Assembly: GCA_965276635.1 (NCBI GenBank)
Contig: CBDIBC010000005.1
Location: 1,984,001-2,048,000 of the forward strand
Source of the DNA: CBDIBC01 sp965276635
Lineage (GTDB): Bacteria; Actinomycetota; Acidimicrobiia; Acidimicrobiales; Palsa-688
Length of the DNA stretch: 64,000 nucleotides
Direction of reading: 5' to 3'
Shown here: piece by piece, positions 17,108 through 26,801 of the stretch
Layout of the letters: every line of letters starts with the position of its first letter
Position numbering within the stretch: position 1 is the first letter of the stretch
The notes under the pieces: generated by a model
Told to the model about the DNA's origin: nothing
The model's input: the letters and a program-made list of their open reading frames with translations, nothing else
The model's database searches: none
Translations under genes and position numbers: made by a program

Positions 17108-19192
17108 GTGCGTGTGGCATCGACATGGGAGGACGGCGTCGCCACCGCGCCTGTCGGGATCGCCGTGGTGGGGCTCGACGGCCGGTACGTCGCGGTGAAC
17201 CCGGCGTTCTGCCGGTTCACCGGTCGAGAGGAGGCTGGGCTCCTGGGGACCTGGTACCTCGACCCGGTGCATCCCGACGATCGAGCGACGAACCTGGAGC
17301 AGGGCCAGCGCCTGCTCGCCGGGGAGGTCGCGTCATAGGATCTCGACCAGCGCCTCGTCCGCCCCGACGGGTCCCAGCGCTGGGCGAACAGCCACGTCGT
17401 GCTGCAGACCGAAGCCGGGGCCCCCAGTCCAGTTCGTGGCGGTCGTCACCGACGTCACCGACGAGCGCCGCGCTCGCGACGCGGCCGCGGTCATCCACCC
17501 TGACGACTTTTCGGTGCTGCTGCCCCTCCTGCGCTCCGCGCTCGGGGGCCGACCGGCCACGACCGAGTACCGGGCTGCCGCCACCGGCCGCTGGTACCTG
17601 GTGGACGCCGAACCCCTCGACAGCGGCGCGGCCCGGATCCTCGTCCTCGCTCGGGACATCACCGAGCGCGTCCGGCGGGAGGCGGAGCTGCGTGAGGTAA
17701 AGGCACGCGACAGGCAGTCCTTCGAGCATGCGCCCATCGGCGTCGCCCTGGTCGGCCTGGACGGGGCCTGGCTGGCAGTCAACGCCGCCCTGTGCGCGCT
17801 CCTCGATCGGGGCGCCGACGACCTGCGCAGCCACACCTTCCAGGATCTCACCCATCCCGGGACCTGGATGCCGACCTCCATCTCCTGGAGCAGCTGGTCG
17901 ACGGTCTGATCCAGAGCTACTCACTGGAGAAGCGCTACCTGCGCCCCGACGGCGCAGTGGTGTGGACGATGCTGCACGTCAGCCTGGTCCGCGACGTGGA
18001 CGGCGGCTCGTCATCCTTCATCTCACAGATCGAGGACGTCACCGACCGACAGCGGCGGGAAGACGAGGTCCGCAGGGTCACGGCCGAGCTGGTGTCGACC
18101 AACGCCCTGCTTCGCGATGCTGCCTCCCTGGCCAAGGTCAACGGCGCTCGCTACCGCGCCCTGGTCGATCACCTGCCCGACACCGTCGCCTACGTCTACG
18201 ACCGCCGGCACCGCGTCCAGGTGGCCAGCGGTGCGGGAATCGTGGCCCGCGGCTTTGAGCCCGCAAGATTGGTGGGTCGCCATCTCGACGATCTCCTGAC
18301 CCAGGCCGACGCCGACCTGTTGCGAACGCATCTCGAGGTGGCCTTCGGCGGTGCCGCCGTGTCGGTCGAGGCCAGGCTGGAGACGACCGGCCTGGAGAAC
18401 CTGCTCGACGTGGTGCCGTTGGAGACGCGCGACGGCGGTACGCCAGATGAGGTGCTCGTGGTGGCACGCGACATCACGGCCATCAAGGCCCGCGAGCGCG
18501 CCCTGATCGCCGCGGAGCTGGTGGCGCGCACGGCGTTCGACGACGCCCCGGTCGGCATGCTGGAGCTCGACGTCCACGGCCTGGTCCTGCAGGCGAACCA
18601 CGCCGCGCTGGCATTCCTCGGCGATCGCCTGCCCACGCGGCGCGGCGCCCGGTTGTTCGACATGCTCGAGATGGAGACGGGTGGGGTGCCGTCCCGGCTC
18701 GCCGCTCTTGCGGAGATCGTCACCGAGGAGGGGCGGGAGTGCCAGGTCCGCGTCACCGGGCCCCAGGAGCGCTGGAGCAGCCTGCGCGCCTCGCGGCTGG
18801 ACGGCGGCGACGACCTACCCGATCGGTGGTTGGTGCACATCGCCGACATCACCGCGGAGCGCAGGCAACGCCTGCGGCTCGACGCGGCCCATGCTCGTTT
18901 CGCCGCCCTGGTCGAGCACAGCTCCGACGCCATAACGGCCCATGACGCAGACGGTATGACCCTCTATGCCAGCCCGGCGTTTGGTGACCTGCTCGGCGTG
19001 GTTGGTGATGCCGCCGGGAGCAACTTCCACGACGCGGTCATCGTGGCCGAGGGTGTCGAGACCGAAGAGCAGGCGCAGCTGCTGAGGATCTTCGGCTGCA
19101 CGTCCGGGCAGGGCTATCTCTACGGCCGACCGGTGCCGCCGGAGGAGTTCGTCCTGCCCGAGCGGCCGCGCCACCCCACACTGACGCGGTAG
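17108..19192 (+). pseudogene. Collapsed multi-PAS / EAL signalling gene
   Basis: Segments in different frames together read as several PAS/PAC units: APVGIAVVGLDGRYVAVNPAF (partial, 17150), HAPIGVALVGLDGAWLAV (17720), FDDAPVGMLELDVHGLVLQA (18540) and FAALVEHSSDAITAHDADG (18900). A TAG at 17336 interrupts the first; a frame change falls near the G/C run at 17418-17427 and another near 17860. At about 19035 the PAS sequence runs straight into the C-terminal tail of an EAL phosphodiesterase (VIVAEGVETEEQAQLLR, GCTSGQGYLYGRP), so GGDEF and most of EAL are deleted. The original was probably a cyclic-di-GMP enzyme. Sequencing error cannot explain the deletion. Confidence 0.8.
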
Positions 19193-19233
19193 GTGCCGTC
19201 GACGGGCCGACATCGTCGCAGGTGCCCCCGGCC

Positions 19234-19258
19234 GGACTCGAACCTGCGACGCACGGTT
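19234..19258. other. attL core (tRNA-Arg 3'-end duplicate)
   Basis: The 25 bases are identical to 26813-26837. Immediately outside (19223-19233) is the reverse complement of a tRNA acceptor end with a different stem, GGGGGC, which should be the original 3' end displaced by integration. Confidence 0.8.
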
Positions 19259-19370
19259 CGGAATCTGCTCCTGGCCGCTTGCGTGACCTGCGGCTCCACC
19301 TAAACACCCTGCAAACACGGGCTTTTGCTGACCGGTGTTGACCGCTCGCGACCCCTCGTGACCCACCGTT

Positions 19371-19389
19371 GGGTCACGTTTGGGTCACG
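19371..19389. repeat. Arm-type repeat near attL
   Basis: GGGTCACGTTTGGGTCACG matches 17 of 19 bases of the repeat at 26722-26740, same orientation. An inverted CGTGACCC lies just upstream at 19357-19364. With attL these fill the gap 19193-19511; no gene is visible there. Confidence 0.7.
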
Positions 19390-19511
19390 CCGGCCGGCAT
19401 GACTTCAGCAACACACTCCAGCCGCCCGCTCTCCCTCGGCCACGAAGAGTGAGGTGGGTCGATTTGCTCGCATCGGGCTCGCGGCGTTGCTATCGGCTCA
19501 CGCCGAGAGCC

Positions 19512-19898
19512 TCAGCGCCCAAAGATTTGCAGCGCGCGGTCCCTGGCCGCTCGCACGAGCCGGTCGTCAAACGATGCGACGCTGGCGCCCCGATCCTCGG
19601 CTGCGAGGAGCACGCAGCAGTCGGGCATCTTCAGCCCTGTGTCTGCTCGCAGTTGGGCCAGACGGGTAGCCGTGTCAGGTGGGAAGCCCAACTCCCCGAT
19701 CTCGAGGTCGCCTAGCGCGTCTTTCACCGCGTCGACTCGGCCCGCTCTCGCCGGCGCGACGAGGACCTCGGCCAACGTCAAAGCGTTCGCTCCGAGATCG
19801 TCGTCGACTGCGTCGTCGAGCACCGTCTCAGCCCTCGAGTGCAACGGGTCGTCACCGTCCAGGTAGGCGATAAGCACACTGGCATCGAAGACGATCAC
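19512..19898 (-). CDS. vapC: PIN-domain toxin, VapC-like
   Basis: The 128-residue protein has PIN features: IVFDASVLIAYLDGDD (first acidic residue), LTLAEVLVAPARAG (conserved Glu), LKMPDCCVLLAAE (conserved Asp) and VASFDDRLVRAA. VapC toxins are Mg-dependent RNases that cleave tRNA or rRNA. The GTG start overlaps the antitoxin stop by the GTGA arrangement. It would help retain the element. Confidence 0.85.
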   Translation of the reverse strand: MIVFDASVLIAYLDGDDPLHSRAETVLDDAVDDDLGANALTLAEVLVAPARAGRVDAVKDALGDLEIGELGFPPDTATRLAQLRADTGLKMPDCCVLLAAEDRGASVASFDDRLVRAARDRALQIFGR

Positions 19899-20158
19899 TC
19901 AAGCCAGTCCGCTCGCAGCGCGTCGAGATAGCCGGGCCCGTAAACACCAGTGAGCATGCCACTGTGACGCCTGATGGCCGCCAGGCGCCGTTGGCGTCGC
20001 TCGTCTCTCGCCCGCTCGGCAGCGTGGTGTCCTTCAATTGCCAACCGAGTCACGAGCTGGGCCCGGCTCAAGTCGGGCCACCGGCGAGCGGCCCGATCGA
20101 GAGCAGCCGCCAACTCGTCGGTCTCGGTCACAAAGTGACGGGGGCGAGCGGTCGGCAC
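19895..20158 (-). CDS. vapB: Antitoxin of the PIN toxin, VapB-like
   Basis: The 87-residue protein (PRHFVTETDELAAALDRAAR, then SRAQLVTRLAIEGH) has an Arg-rich middle and a C-terminal tail (GPGYLDALRADWLE) suited to toxin binding. Position before and overlapping vapC supports the role. The frame extends upstream to 20242, but GTG 20158 has TACACT 6 bases before it, so I use that start. Ribbon-helix-helix type is a guess. Confidence 0.7.
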   Translation of the reverse strand: MPTARPRHFVTETDELAAALDRAARRWPDLSRAQLVTRLAIEGHHAAERARDERRQRRLAAIRRHSGMLTGVYGPGYLDALRADWLE

Positions 20159-20164
20159 AGGCCA

Positions 20165-20170
20165 AGTGTA
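20165..20170 (-). promoter_or_regulatory. Leaderless -10 box TACACT
   Basis: TACACT, TGGCCT, GTG on the minus strand before the antitoxin gene. Confidence 0.45.
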
Positions 20171-20350
20171 ACACTTCAGGAGTTGGTGACACACCTCCAC
20201 CACCGGAGGGGCCTCACCGGCTATACGGTCAACGGAATTCACGGTTTCCTAATGGCCTAAAAGGGTTCCAACAGGACCGAGCAAAAGTAAGAGACCTGGT
20301 GTACTTGGTTAGCGGGATCCACCACCTCGACGTTCGGCTGAGGTAGCTAT

Positions 20351-21836
20351 GTGTTGGGCGGAGCCGAGGGATCGGTTCTGGTCTTGGCGCGTGTGGCAGA
20401 CGACAACCTGGCTGGCAGGATCGCCGAGTTGGAGGCGGTGGTCGGTCGTCTGGAGCAACGCTTGGCCTGGCATGACAAGCAGATGACGCTCAAAGATGCG
20501 GTGATCATCGACCAGATCGGGCGGATCGGCGAGCTGGAGCGAGCTTTGGAGGACGCCCGACGCGGCGGGAAGCGCCAAGCGGCCCCGTTCTCCAAGGGAG
20601 ACCCCGAGGTATCCCCGAAGCGTCCGGGCCGTAAACGGGGCGATGGCCATGGTCGTCACGGTCATCGCCGGGTGCCGGCCGGTCCACCGGATCGTGAGCT
20701 CAACGCTGGTCTGCCGGATGGGTGCCCCCATTGTGGGGGACATGTGGACTGCGATCGGATCGAGGCGCAGTAGCAGGTCGAGCTGCCACAGGTGACTCCG
20801 ACGGTCACCAAGTTCAACGTGGCGGTCGGCCACTGCGCCCGATGCGGCGCTCGGGTGCAGGGATCGCATCCCGAGCAGACATCGGCTGCGCTGGGGGCGG
20901 CCGCGTCGAGTGTCGGCCCGACGGCCAAGGCGATGGGCATGTGGCTACTACGGGCTCGGGCTCTCCTTCGCCAAGTGCCGGGCGGTGCTGGCCCGCTTCG
21001 GGATCGACATGACCGCAGGGGCGATCTGCGCGTCGTCTCAGCATGCGGCGTCGGCCGAGCTGGTCCCCGTCCACAAGCAGCTCGTGGCCCGGGCGAACAC
21101 CTCCGAGACGTTGACGATGGACGAGACAGGCTGGCGTGGCGGTGGTGGCGGGGCGTGGATGTGGGTGGCCACCAACGCGGATGTCTCGACTTACTGGGTC
21201 ACCCCTGGACGCAGCTTCGACGACGCTACCGAGACCATCCGTGGCGACTACGACGGCATCGTCGTGCGCGACGGATGGGTCGTCTACAACCGCTACGAGC
21301 AAGCAACCCATCAGACGTGCCTGGCCCATCTCGCCAGACGGTGCCGGGAGATGGAAGCCGACCTGCGCCGCCCCGACCGAAAGATCCCCCGGGCAGCCAA
21401 GGCAATCATCACCGACGCTCTCGCCGCCCGCGACCTCCACGGCCCGGCCAGGGCCCAAGCTGCCGCCGGGCTGGCTAACCGCCTCCAAGCGCTTTGCGAC
21501 CGCCCACGCGGAGACGACGCCAACCGCCGTCTCCTCGCCCATCTCGGCCGCCAGGCACCAGCAATGTTCACATTCCTCACCGCCGACGGTGCCCTCGACG
21601 TCGACGCCACCAACTGGCGAGCCGAAACCGGCATCCGGCCCGCCGTCGTCAACCGCAAAGTCTGGGGTGGCAACCGAACCTGGCGCGGGGCGCGCACCCA
21701 AGTCCGGATTACGCAGCATCCTCCTCGCCTGACCATCGACGCAACCCAACCGCCACCGACATCAAGCCTTCTTCAACGCAACCGGGAATGCGCTATCCAA
21801 GTACGACCTGGTCAGGAGGGGCGGGCCCCGCAGTGA
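20351..21836 (+). pseudogene. tnpC: IS66-family transposase, broken
   Basis: The N-terminal part (20351-20773) has the IS66 Leu-rich coiled coil (RIAELEAVVGRLEQRL), the RPGRKRGDGHGRH linker and a zinc finger start CPHCGG. It ends at a TAG at 20771. The same frame continues (CARCGARVQGSHPEQ) and then shifts near 20945. The catalytic part (20910 on) has TLTMDETGWR, SFDDATETIRGDYDGIVVRDGW and TCLAHLARRCREM. The C-terminus drifts into another frame near 21700. Multiple lesions make transposition from this copy unlikely. IS ends were not found. Confidence 0.85.
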
Positions 21837-21929
21837 CGGGCGACAGTTTGGACAAGTTTTGCGAAATTCTAGTCCAGGGTCCGGACAAAACCACGCTCAA
21901 ACGGCCTTCGAGCGGCTCGACTGTCCGGG

Positions 21930-22250
21930 CCAGGCGAAATGTTCTTCCATCAGGGCGGTCGTCGTTGCGACTCGCGACGCGAGCGGCGACCCGGCAATCG
22001 TCGAGCTTCGCGAGCTGGGCAACGCCCACCGGCGCCAAGCTCTGCAATCCCTCATCTCTCGAGCATCAGTCCAGCGCTGCGCCCCGACCTCTCTCCCGAG
22101 GCCGCTCTGGACCGCGCATGGATCCTCACCGGCCTCGAGGTGTACCTCGCCGCGACCGAGGGGTGCGACTGGAGCGACGACGCCTACGCCCAGTGGCTGA
22201 CCGAGTTGCTGCACCACCAGCTGCTGCGCCCAACACGGCCAGCACCGGGC
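21930..22250 (+). pseudogene. TetR-family C-terminal relic
   Basis: The fragment reads GDPAIVELRELGNAHRRQAL in one frame and LRPDLSPEAALDRAWILTGL then LEVYLAATEGCDWSDDAYAQ in the next. This resembles the ligand-binding half of TetR regulators (the pattern of a loss/gain helix ending in W-S-x-D-x-Y-x-x-W-L). No DNA-binding HTH is left upstream. Low-confidence identification. Confidence 0.35.
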
Positions 22251-22682
22251 CGTCGGGAAGGATCGCCCCGCCGGCAGCCCGAGCCGAGGAGCACTTCGTA
22301 GGTCCTCGAAGGCCCGTGCGACGAAGCGCCGGAAGAACTGGACCTCGAAATGTTCAGCGTCGAGCAGGGCCAACGGTTGACGTGGGCAGCTATTCGTGGC
22401 CAACGGCCGGTACTGATGTCTCGTCAACCTCTGGCAAGGTCCAAGATGCGGCTCTGGGCTTTGCGACGAGATTGCGGACCTTGAGGTAGCGGGTGGCGAC
22501 AATCAGTTGGCGTGAAGCGACCTCGCCGAGGACCATCAGCAGCAGGCAGACGACGATGGCGTTGGAGGTGGTGATGTTCCAGGAGTGCATCAGTCGGCCG
22601 ATGTTGCGATCAGCCGACGTTCCGCCGTCGGTGGCGTAGAGGCTTAAAGCGGTGCGGAGTCACAATGCCAGCGCTCTCGAAA
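22251..22682. other. Decayed region, no gene seen
   Basis: Short frames only. A 66-codon minus-strand frame at 22390-22590 contains one hydrophobic stretch (NAIVVCLLLMVLGE) but no recognisable family. Probably debris within the integrated element. Confidence 0.4.
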
Positions 22683-22698
22683 GCGCTCATTTGAGCGC
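22683..22698. terminator. Small perfect hairpin
   Basis: GCGCTC, ATTT, GAGCGC, preceded by another AGCGCT. It lies 27 bp upstream of the next promoter, so it may instead be an operator. Confidence 0.35.
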
Positions 22699-22724
22699 GT
22701 TAAGGCACGCGAAAGGCGAAGGCG

Positions 22725-22730
22725 TATCGT
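22725..22730 (+). promoter_or_regulatory. Leaderless -10 box TATCGT
   Basis: TATCGT, GTGACC, GTG (22737). The spacing favours the second of two in-frame GTGs as start. Confidence 0.45.
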
Positions 22731-22736
22731 GTGACC

Positions 22737-23123
22737 GTGTCGACCATTGAGGGTGCGGCCCGAATCGCCGCCAGCCTTCCCGGGGTAACAGAGGGTGAAC
22801 GCCATGGCAACATGACCTGGTTTGTCGGCGGCAAGGCCTTCGCATGGGACCGCCCATTCAGCAAGGCAGACATCCGGCGGTTCGGGGAGGTGCAGCCACC
22901 ACCCGGTCCCATTCTCGCTGTTGGAGTGGCCGACCTCGATGAGAAGGAGGCAGTGCTCGCATCCAGTTCCGAGGCGGTGTTCACGATTCCTCATCTCGAC
23001 GGTTACGCCGCCGTCCTCATACACCTCGAACGGGTTTCGACGTCCGAACTGGAGGACCTGATCACCGACGCTTGGTCGGTCCACGCCCCACCGGAGGCCC
23101 GGGACCAACACAACGTCCGATGA
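22737..23123 (+). CDS. MmcQ/YjbR family protein on the element
   Basis: The 128-residue protein matches the YjbR-like fold: EGAARIAASLPGVTEGERHG, TWFVGGKAFAWDRPF and LDGYAAVLIHLERVSTSELE. It is related in fold but not closely in sequence to the copy at 16.6 kb. The role is unknown. It appears intact and is flanked by decayed DNA, so it may still be expressed. Confidence 0.8.
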   Translation: MSTIEGAARIAASLPGVTEGERHGNMTWFVGGKAFAWDRPFSKADIRRFGEVQPPPGPILAVGVADLDEKEAVLASSSEAVFTIPHLDGYAAVLIHLERVSTSELEDLITDAWSVHAPPEARDQHNVR

Positions 23124-23486
23124 TCGGTCGTCCGGCTATTCTGAATGCGCTCCACCGCCAGCCACAAAGAGTGCTCGAGCGATCCGCGACGGCAGCCGCG
23201 CATCGACCGTCCAGAGGGCTCCGTCGGCTGCTGAGCCTTCTGGCGTAGCCGTTGCCGAAGCTGACCCCAACCATGGCGAAGCGCCCGATCGAGGCGTGCG
23301 TCGGGTGGAGTTCCGTGGCACGTTGCGCTGTCGTTCTGTCGCGCCGGGATCGGCGTCTCGCACTGGAACTGAAGCGGCTGTCGGGTTCTATGCCTGGAAG
23401 CTCGGCGCCGAGGCGGGCTGCCGGGGCAAACCCGGCGTTGTGTGAAGAGCGGTCGCCTGTGCTGGTTTCGGTGAGGAATCCCAAGG
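23124..23486. other. Intergenic region, no gene seen
   Basis: This 363-bp stretch has overlapping Arg/Ser-rich frames on both strands with no family resemblance. Nothing further can be supported. Confidence 0.4.
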
Positions 23487-23933
23487 TCACAGGTTGTGCG
23501 GGCCGGGTCCTTGCTGGCCGAGAAGATCGTCGGGGTTCATGAGTTTGCATAGTCTGAGGGATAGGCAGCCGCAGCCGATGCAGCCGCTGAGGCGATCCCG
23601 GAGGTGCTCAAGGCCAGCGATGCGTTCGTCCAGGTCATCGCGCCACGTAGCAGAGAGGCGTTCCCAGTCCCGGCGGGTTGGGGTCCGACTGTCTGGCAGT
23701 CGGTCGAGAGCATCTTTGATACGGCGGAGGGGGATGCCCACGGCTTGGGAGGCGCGGATGAAGGCCACTCTCCTCAATGCCTCCCGATGGAAGCGGCGCT
23801 GGTTCCCAGCGGTCCGCGTGCTGTGGATGAGGCCTTCGGTCTCGTAGAAGTGGAGAGCGGAGACAGCGACGCCGCTGCGGGTCGCCATCTGTCCCACGGT
23901 CAACTCGTCGGACGGGGAAGAAGATTTGGACAT
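23487..23933 (-). CDS. soxR: Redox-sensing regulator SoxR
   Basis: The 148-residue MerR-family protein has an N-terminal winged HTH (ELTVGQMATRSGVAVSALHF, YETEGLIHSTR), a dimer helix, and a C-terminal [2Fe-2S] motif with Cys118, Cys121, Cys123 and Cys129 (CIGCGCLSLRLC). Actinobacterial SoxR is activated by redox-cycling compounds and switches on oxidoreductase and efflux genes. A near-perfect SoxR box lies 8 bp upstream in the divergent promoter region. The ATG at 23933 is the natural start; the longer frame is a shadow of the divergent gene. Confidence 0.94.
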   Translation of the reverse strand: MSKSSSPSDELTVGQMATRSGVAVSALHFYETEGLIHSTRTAGNQRRFHREALRRVAFIRASQAVGIPLRRIKDALDRLPDSRTPTRRDWERLSATWRDDLDERIAGLEHLRDRLSGCIGCGCLSLRLCKLMNPDDLLGQQGPGPHNL

Positions 23934-23937
23934 AGGC

Positions 23938-23968
23938 TTTACCTCAACCTTACTTGAGGTTCTAGCCT
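23938..23968 (+). promoter_or_regulatory. SoxR-type promoter with 19-bp spacer
   Basis: A -35-like TTTACC (23938-23943) and -10 TAGCCT (23963-23968) are 19 bp apart, the overlong spacing used by MerR/SoxR-activated promoters. The -10 is 7 bases before ATG 23976. Confidence 0.6.
23942..23959. promoter_or_regulatory. SoxR box
   Basis: CCTCAACCTTACTTGAGG is an 18-bp dyad closely matching the known SoxR site CCTCAAGTTAACTTGAGG, and lies between soxR and the divergent oxidoreductase genes. Confidence 0.88.
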
Positions 23969-23975
23969 TGTTGGC

Positions 23976-24404
23976 ATGATCTTTAGCGACGCCGAAGTGC
24001 GATTCCTCGACCGCTTGCCCCGTGGTCACCTGGCCACCTTGGGGTCGAACGGGACCCCCCAGGTCAAGCCCCTGGGTTTCGCCTACAACCCGACGCTCGA
24101 GACCATCGACATCACCGGGTTCAACATGGCTGGCAGTGCCAAGTACCGCAACGTTCAGGCGAATCCGAACGTCTCCTTCGTCGTCGACGAGGTCACCGAG
24201 CAGTCGATGGAAGGCGCCCACTTCCTCGAGATCCGCGGCGTCGCGGAGACCGCCGTCGGAACCCACGACCCCCAAGGCCATCTGGCGCCGGAGATCATCC
24301 GGATCCAGCCTCGGCGCATCGTCTCGTTCAATGTCGACGCTGACCACCCGGGTTTCGCTACCCGGGACGTGACGCCGGCCGGGCTCGGCAACGAGGGGGC
24401 CTGA
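23976..24404 (+). CDS. PPOX-class, F420/FMN-dependent oxidoreductase
   Basis: The 142-residue protein has the split-barrel pattern of the pyridoxamine-phosphate-oxidase superfamily: HLATLGSNGTPQVKPLGFAY, YRNVQANPNVSFVVDEV and IIRIQPRRIVSFN. Actinobacterial relatives often use F420. Direct position behind the SoxR box implies induction by redox-active compounds, perhaps to reduce them. The next gene starts one base after its stop, so they form an operon. Confidence 0.85.
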   Translation: MIFSDAEVRFLDRLPRGHLATLGSNGTPQVKPLGFAYNPTLETIDITGFNMAGSAKYRNVQANPNVSFVVDEVTEQSMEGAHFLEIRGVAETAVGTHDPQGHLAPEIIRIQPRRIVSFNVDADHPGFATRDVTPAGLGNEGA

Positions 24405-24405
24405 C

Positions 24406-25407
24406 GTGCGCGCCGTGGAGGTGTCCTGCTTCGGCGGCCCTGAGGTCCTCGAGTTGCATGAGCTTGCCGATCCCGTTCCGGGCCGGGGGCAGGTGGTGGT
24501 GGCCGCCGAGGCCTGTGACGTGCTGTTCGTGGACACCATGATCCGTTCGGGCAAAGGTGCCGACTACTTCCCGATCCGACCGCCGTATGTGCCGGGCAAC
24601 GGTATGGGCGGCACGGTTACCGCCGTTGGCGACGGGGTCGACGCCAGCTGGATCGGCCGATCGGTGGTGGCGCGCACGGGGGGAACCGGCGGCTATGCGG
24701 AGCTGGCTGCGGTCGATCTCGACGCTTGCGCTCTTGTGCCCGGCGCAGTCGACGTGCTCGACGCCACCGCGATTCTTCACGACGGCACCACGGCGTTACG
24801 CGTCCTGGAGCTGACAGCGCCACAGGACGGAGAATGGGTGCTCGTCCTTGGCGCCGCAGGCGGCATGGGAACCCTGCTCGTCCAACTGCTGGCCGCCCGG
24901 GGTGTGATGGTTGTGGGCGCTGCGGGAGGGGCCACGAACCGAGCCGTTGTGTCAGAGACCGGCGCAACCGCAGCCATCGACTACGGCGAAGCTGGCTGGA
25001 CTGCAGCGATCCTTGACGCCACCGGCGGACGCCGCCCAACCGTCGTGCTCGACGGCGTCGGGGGCGCGATTGGCGGGGCCGCTTTCGAGCTGATCGCCGA
25101 CGATGGACGGTTCTCGGCGCACGGGACCCCGAGTGGTTCGTTCGCACCCATCGACCCGGGCGAGTCGGCGCGCCGTGGTGTGACCGTAACTACCATCGCC
25201 GACCTCCAGTTCGCCGACGGTGAGAGGCCTCGTTTGCTCAACGCCGTTCTCGCCGGGCTCGGCGCCGGAGAGCTGGCTCCCCTCGTCGGCCAGACCTTCT
25301 CCCTAGCGGAGGCCTCCAAAGCCCATCTGGCGATCGAATCCCGAGAGACAGTAGCCAAGACGCTTCTCCTCTGTGACCGGGCGGCAAGGCCACCGCAGAA
25401 CGCTTGA
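24406..25407 (+). CDS. Zinc-type alcohol dehydrogenase-like / quinone oxidoreductase
   Basis: The 333-residue MDR-family protein has a GroES-like N-terminal domain (GPEVLELHELADPVPGRGQV, YVPGNGMGGTVTAVGDGV) and a Rossmann domain (VLVLGAAGGMGTLLVQLL). It lacks catalytic-zinc residues, as in NADPH quinone oxidoreductases. Together with the PPOX gene it forms the likely SoxR regulon; NADPH-quinone reductases are known SoxR targets in Streptomyces. The reading frame is intact despite the decayed surroundings. Confidence 0.88.
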   Translation: MRAVEVSCFGGPEVLELHELADPVPGRGQVVVAAEACDVLFVDTMIRSGKGADYFPIRPPYVPGNGMGGTVTAVGDGVDASWIGRSVVARTGGTGGYAELAAVDLDACALVPGAVDVLDATAILHDGTTALRVLELTAPQDGEWVLVLGAAGGMGTLLVQLLAARGVMVVGAAGGATNRAVVSETGATAAIDYGEAGWTAAILDATGGRRPTVVLDGVGGAIGGAAFELIADDGRFSAHGTPSGSFAPIDPGESARRGVTVTTIADLQFADGERPRLLNAVLAGLGAGELAPLVGQTFSLAEASKAHLAIESRETVAKTLLLCDRAARPPQNA

Positions 25408-25574
25408 TCTGAGGGCTCCAATCCCCCTTCGCCCGCGCACGGGAACCGAGCCGAACGGTTCTTTCGTCCCTCGGCTAGCGGGGGCCGCACACAGATTGTT
25501 GCCCAGAACGCTAGATCTCGGGTATGTGCGCCGGTGTCTGCGCCTCGGCTGCCGTCACCGGGCTGAATGCACCC

Positions 25575-26790
25575 CCCGGTGCTGCGGCGCCGGATCTCTG
25601 TCACCGTCCGGCCGGTGGCGGTTCCGCTATCGCACTGTCGATGGCCGTCGCCATACGGCACGTTTGGCACGAAGGCTGATGCCGATACTTGGCTTGCTGC
25701 GCAGCAGGTCGATCGGTCCCGCGGCACATGGATCGATCCCCGCGAGGGCCGGCGGACCTTCGCCGACTGGGCGGCCACCTGGTCGGCGACGACCGTTCAC
25801 CTCAAGCCCAAGACGCGAGTCGGCTACGAGTCCATCCTCAACGCTCACCTGCTGCCCGCATTCGGGGATGTCCAGGTAGCGAGCATCGACCAGGCGGCAG
25901 TACGTGCGTCCCTCGCGCGCTTGGCAGCTTCTGGAGCAGCACCAGGCACGCTCCGATCGATTCGTCAGGTGCTCCGTCTGATGGTCGACACCGCCGTGGG
26001 GCGAGGGCCCTGGCCGCCAACCCGTGCGACGGCGTGAAGGTTCCACGCTCGGCGAAAGCGGAGATGCATGTCCTCACCGAGACTCAGGTCGAGGACCTCG
26101 CCCGGGCGATAGCAGCGCCAACGCCCCGCCGGTCCGGCAACGGAGCCACACCGCACTGGAGAACTGACCTGCCGGAGTACGGGCTTCTCATCCGCCTAAC
26201 GGCGTACACCGGACTCAGGGCCGGCGAGAGCGAGGCGCTCCGGGCCGCCGGTTCGACCTCCTCCGCAGTCGTGTCGAGGTAGCCGAGTCCGTCGGCGAGG
26301 TCAACGGTCGCCTGGTGTTCGGCCCGACCAAGACCTACCAGACTCGCTCGGTGCCCCTCCCCCGGTTCCTCTGCGAGGAGATCGGGCCGATGCTGGCCGG
26401 CAAGGACAGGGACGACTTCGTGTTCCCCGGCCCGGAGGGTGGCCCGATGCGTCATGGGAACTTCTACGCCCGCCACTTCAAGCCGGCCGTGGTCCAGGGC
26501 GGGCTACCTCCCGGAGTCAGAGTCCATGACCTCCGCCACACTCATGCCGGCTTCCTGATCGCAGACGGGACTCACCCCAGAGCGATCATGGAGCGAATGG
26601 GCCACTCGTCCATCACGGTGACCTTGAACACGTACGGTCACATTTGCCCGGCCTCGAACAGCGCCTCACCGGCGCTCTCGACGCTCGGGGGCGCTCGGCC
26701 CAAGTCACGGCCGGATCCGCTGGGTCACGTGTGGGTCATGAAATGGTCGTCGATCTCCCGCCCCGCCCGCCGGCAGAACCCGTGACCTGC
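25575..26790 (+). pseudogene. int: Tyrosine integrase, frameshifted
   Basis: The integrase reads in pieces: N-terminal SPSGRWRFRYRTVDGRRH, then GTFGTKADADTWLAAQQ and the SAM-like core-binding domain (LKPKTRVGYESILNAHLLPA), then NPCDGVKVPRSAKAEMHVLT up to TGLRAGESEAL (catalytic Arg), then FDLLRSRVEVAESVGEVNGR, HDLRHTHAGFLI (His, Arg), MGHSSITVTLNTYGH (His, Tyr), then PGLEQRLTGALDARG. Frame changes fall near 25655, 26010, 26245 and 26640. All catalytic residues remain but not in one frame, so the element looks immobile. It sits 20-80 bp from attR. Confidence 0.88.
26722..26740. repeat. Arm-type repeat near attR
   Basis: GGGTCACGTGTGGGTCATG matches the repeat at 19371-19389 at 17 of 19 positions. 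Confidence 0.7.
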
Positions 26791-26801
26791 CCGGACGCTG
26801 G

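Noticed and set aside
19200..19290. A second tRNA gene
   Set aside because: Only the T arm and 3' acceptor half are present; the D arm and anticodon arm are missing, so it is the displaced att fragment.
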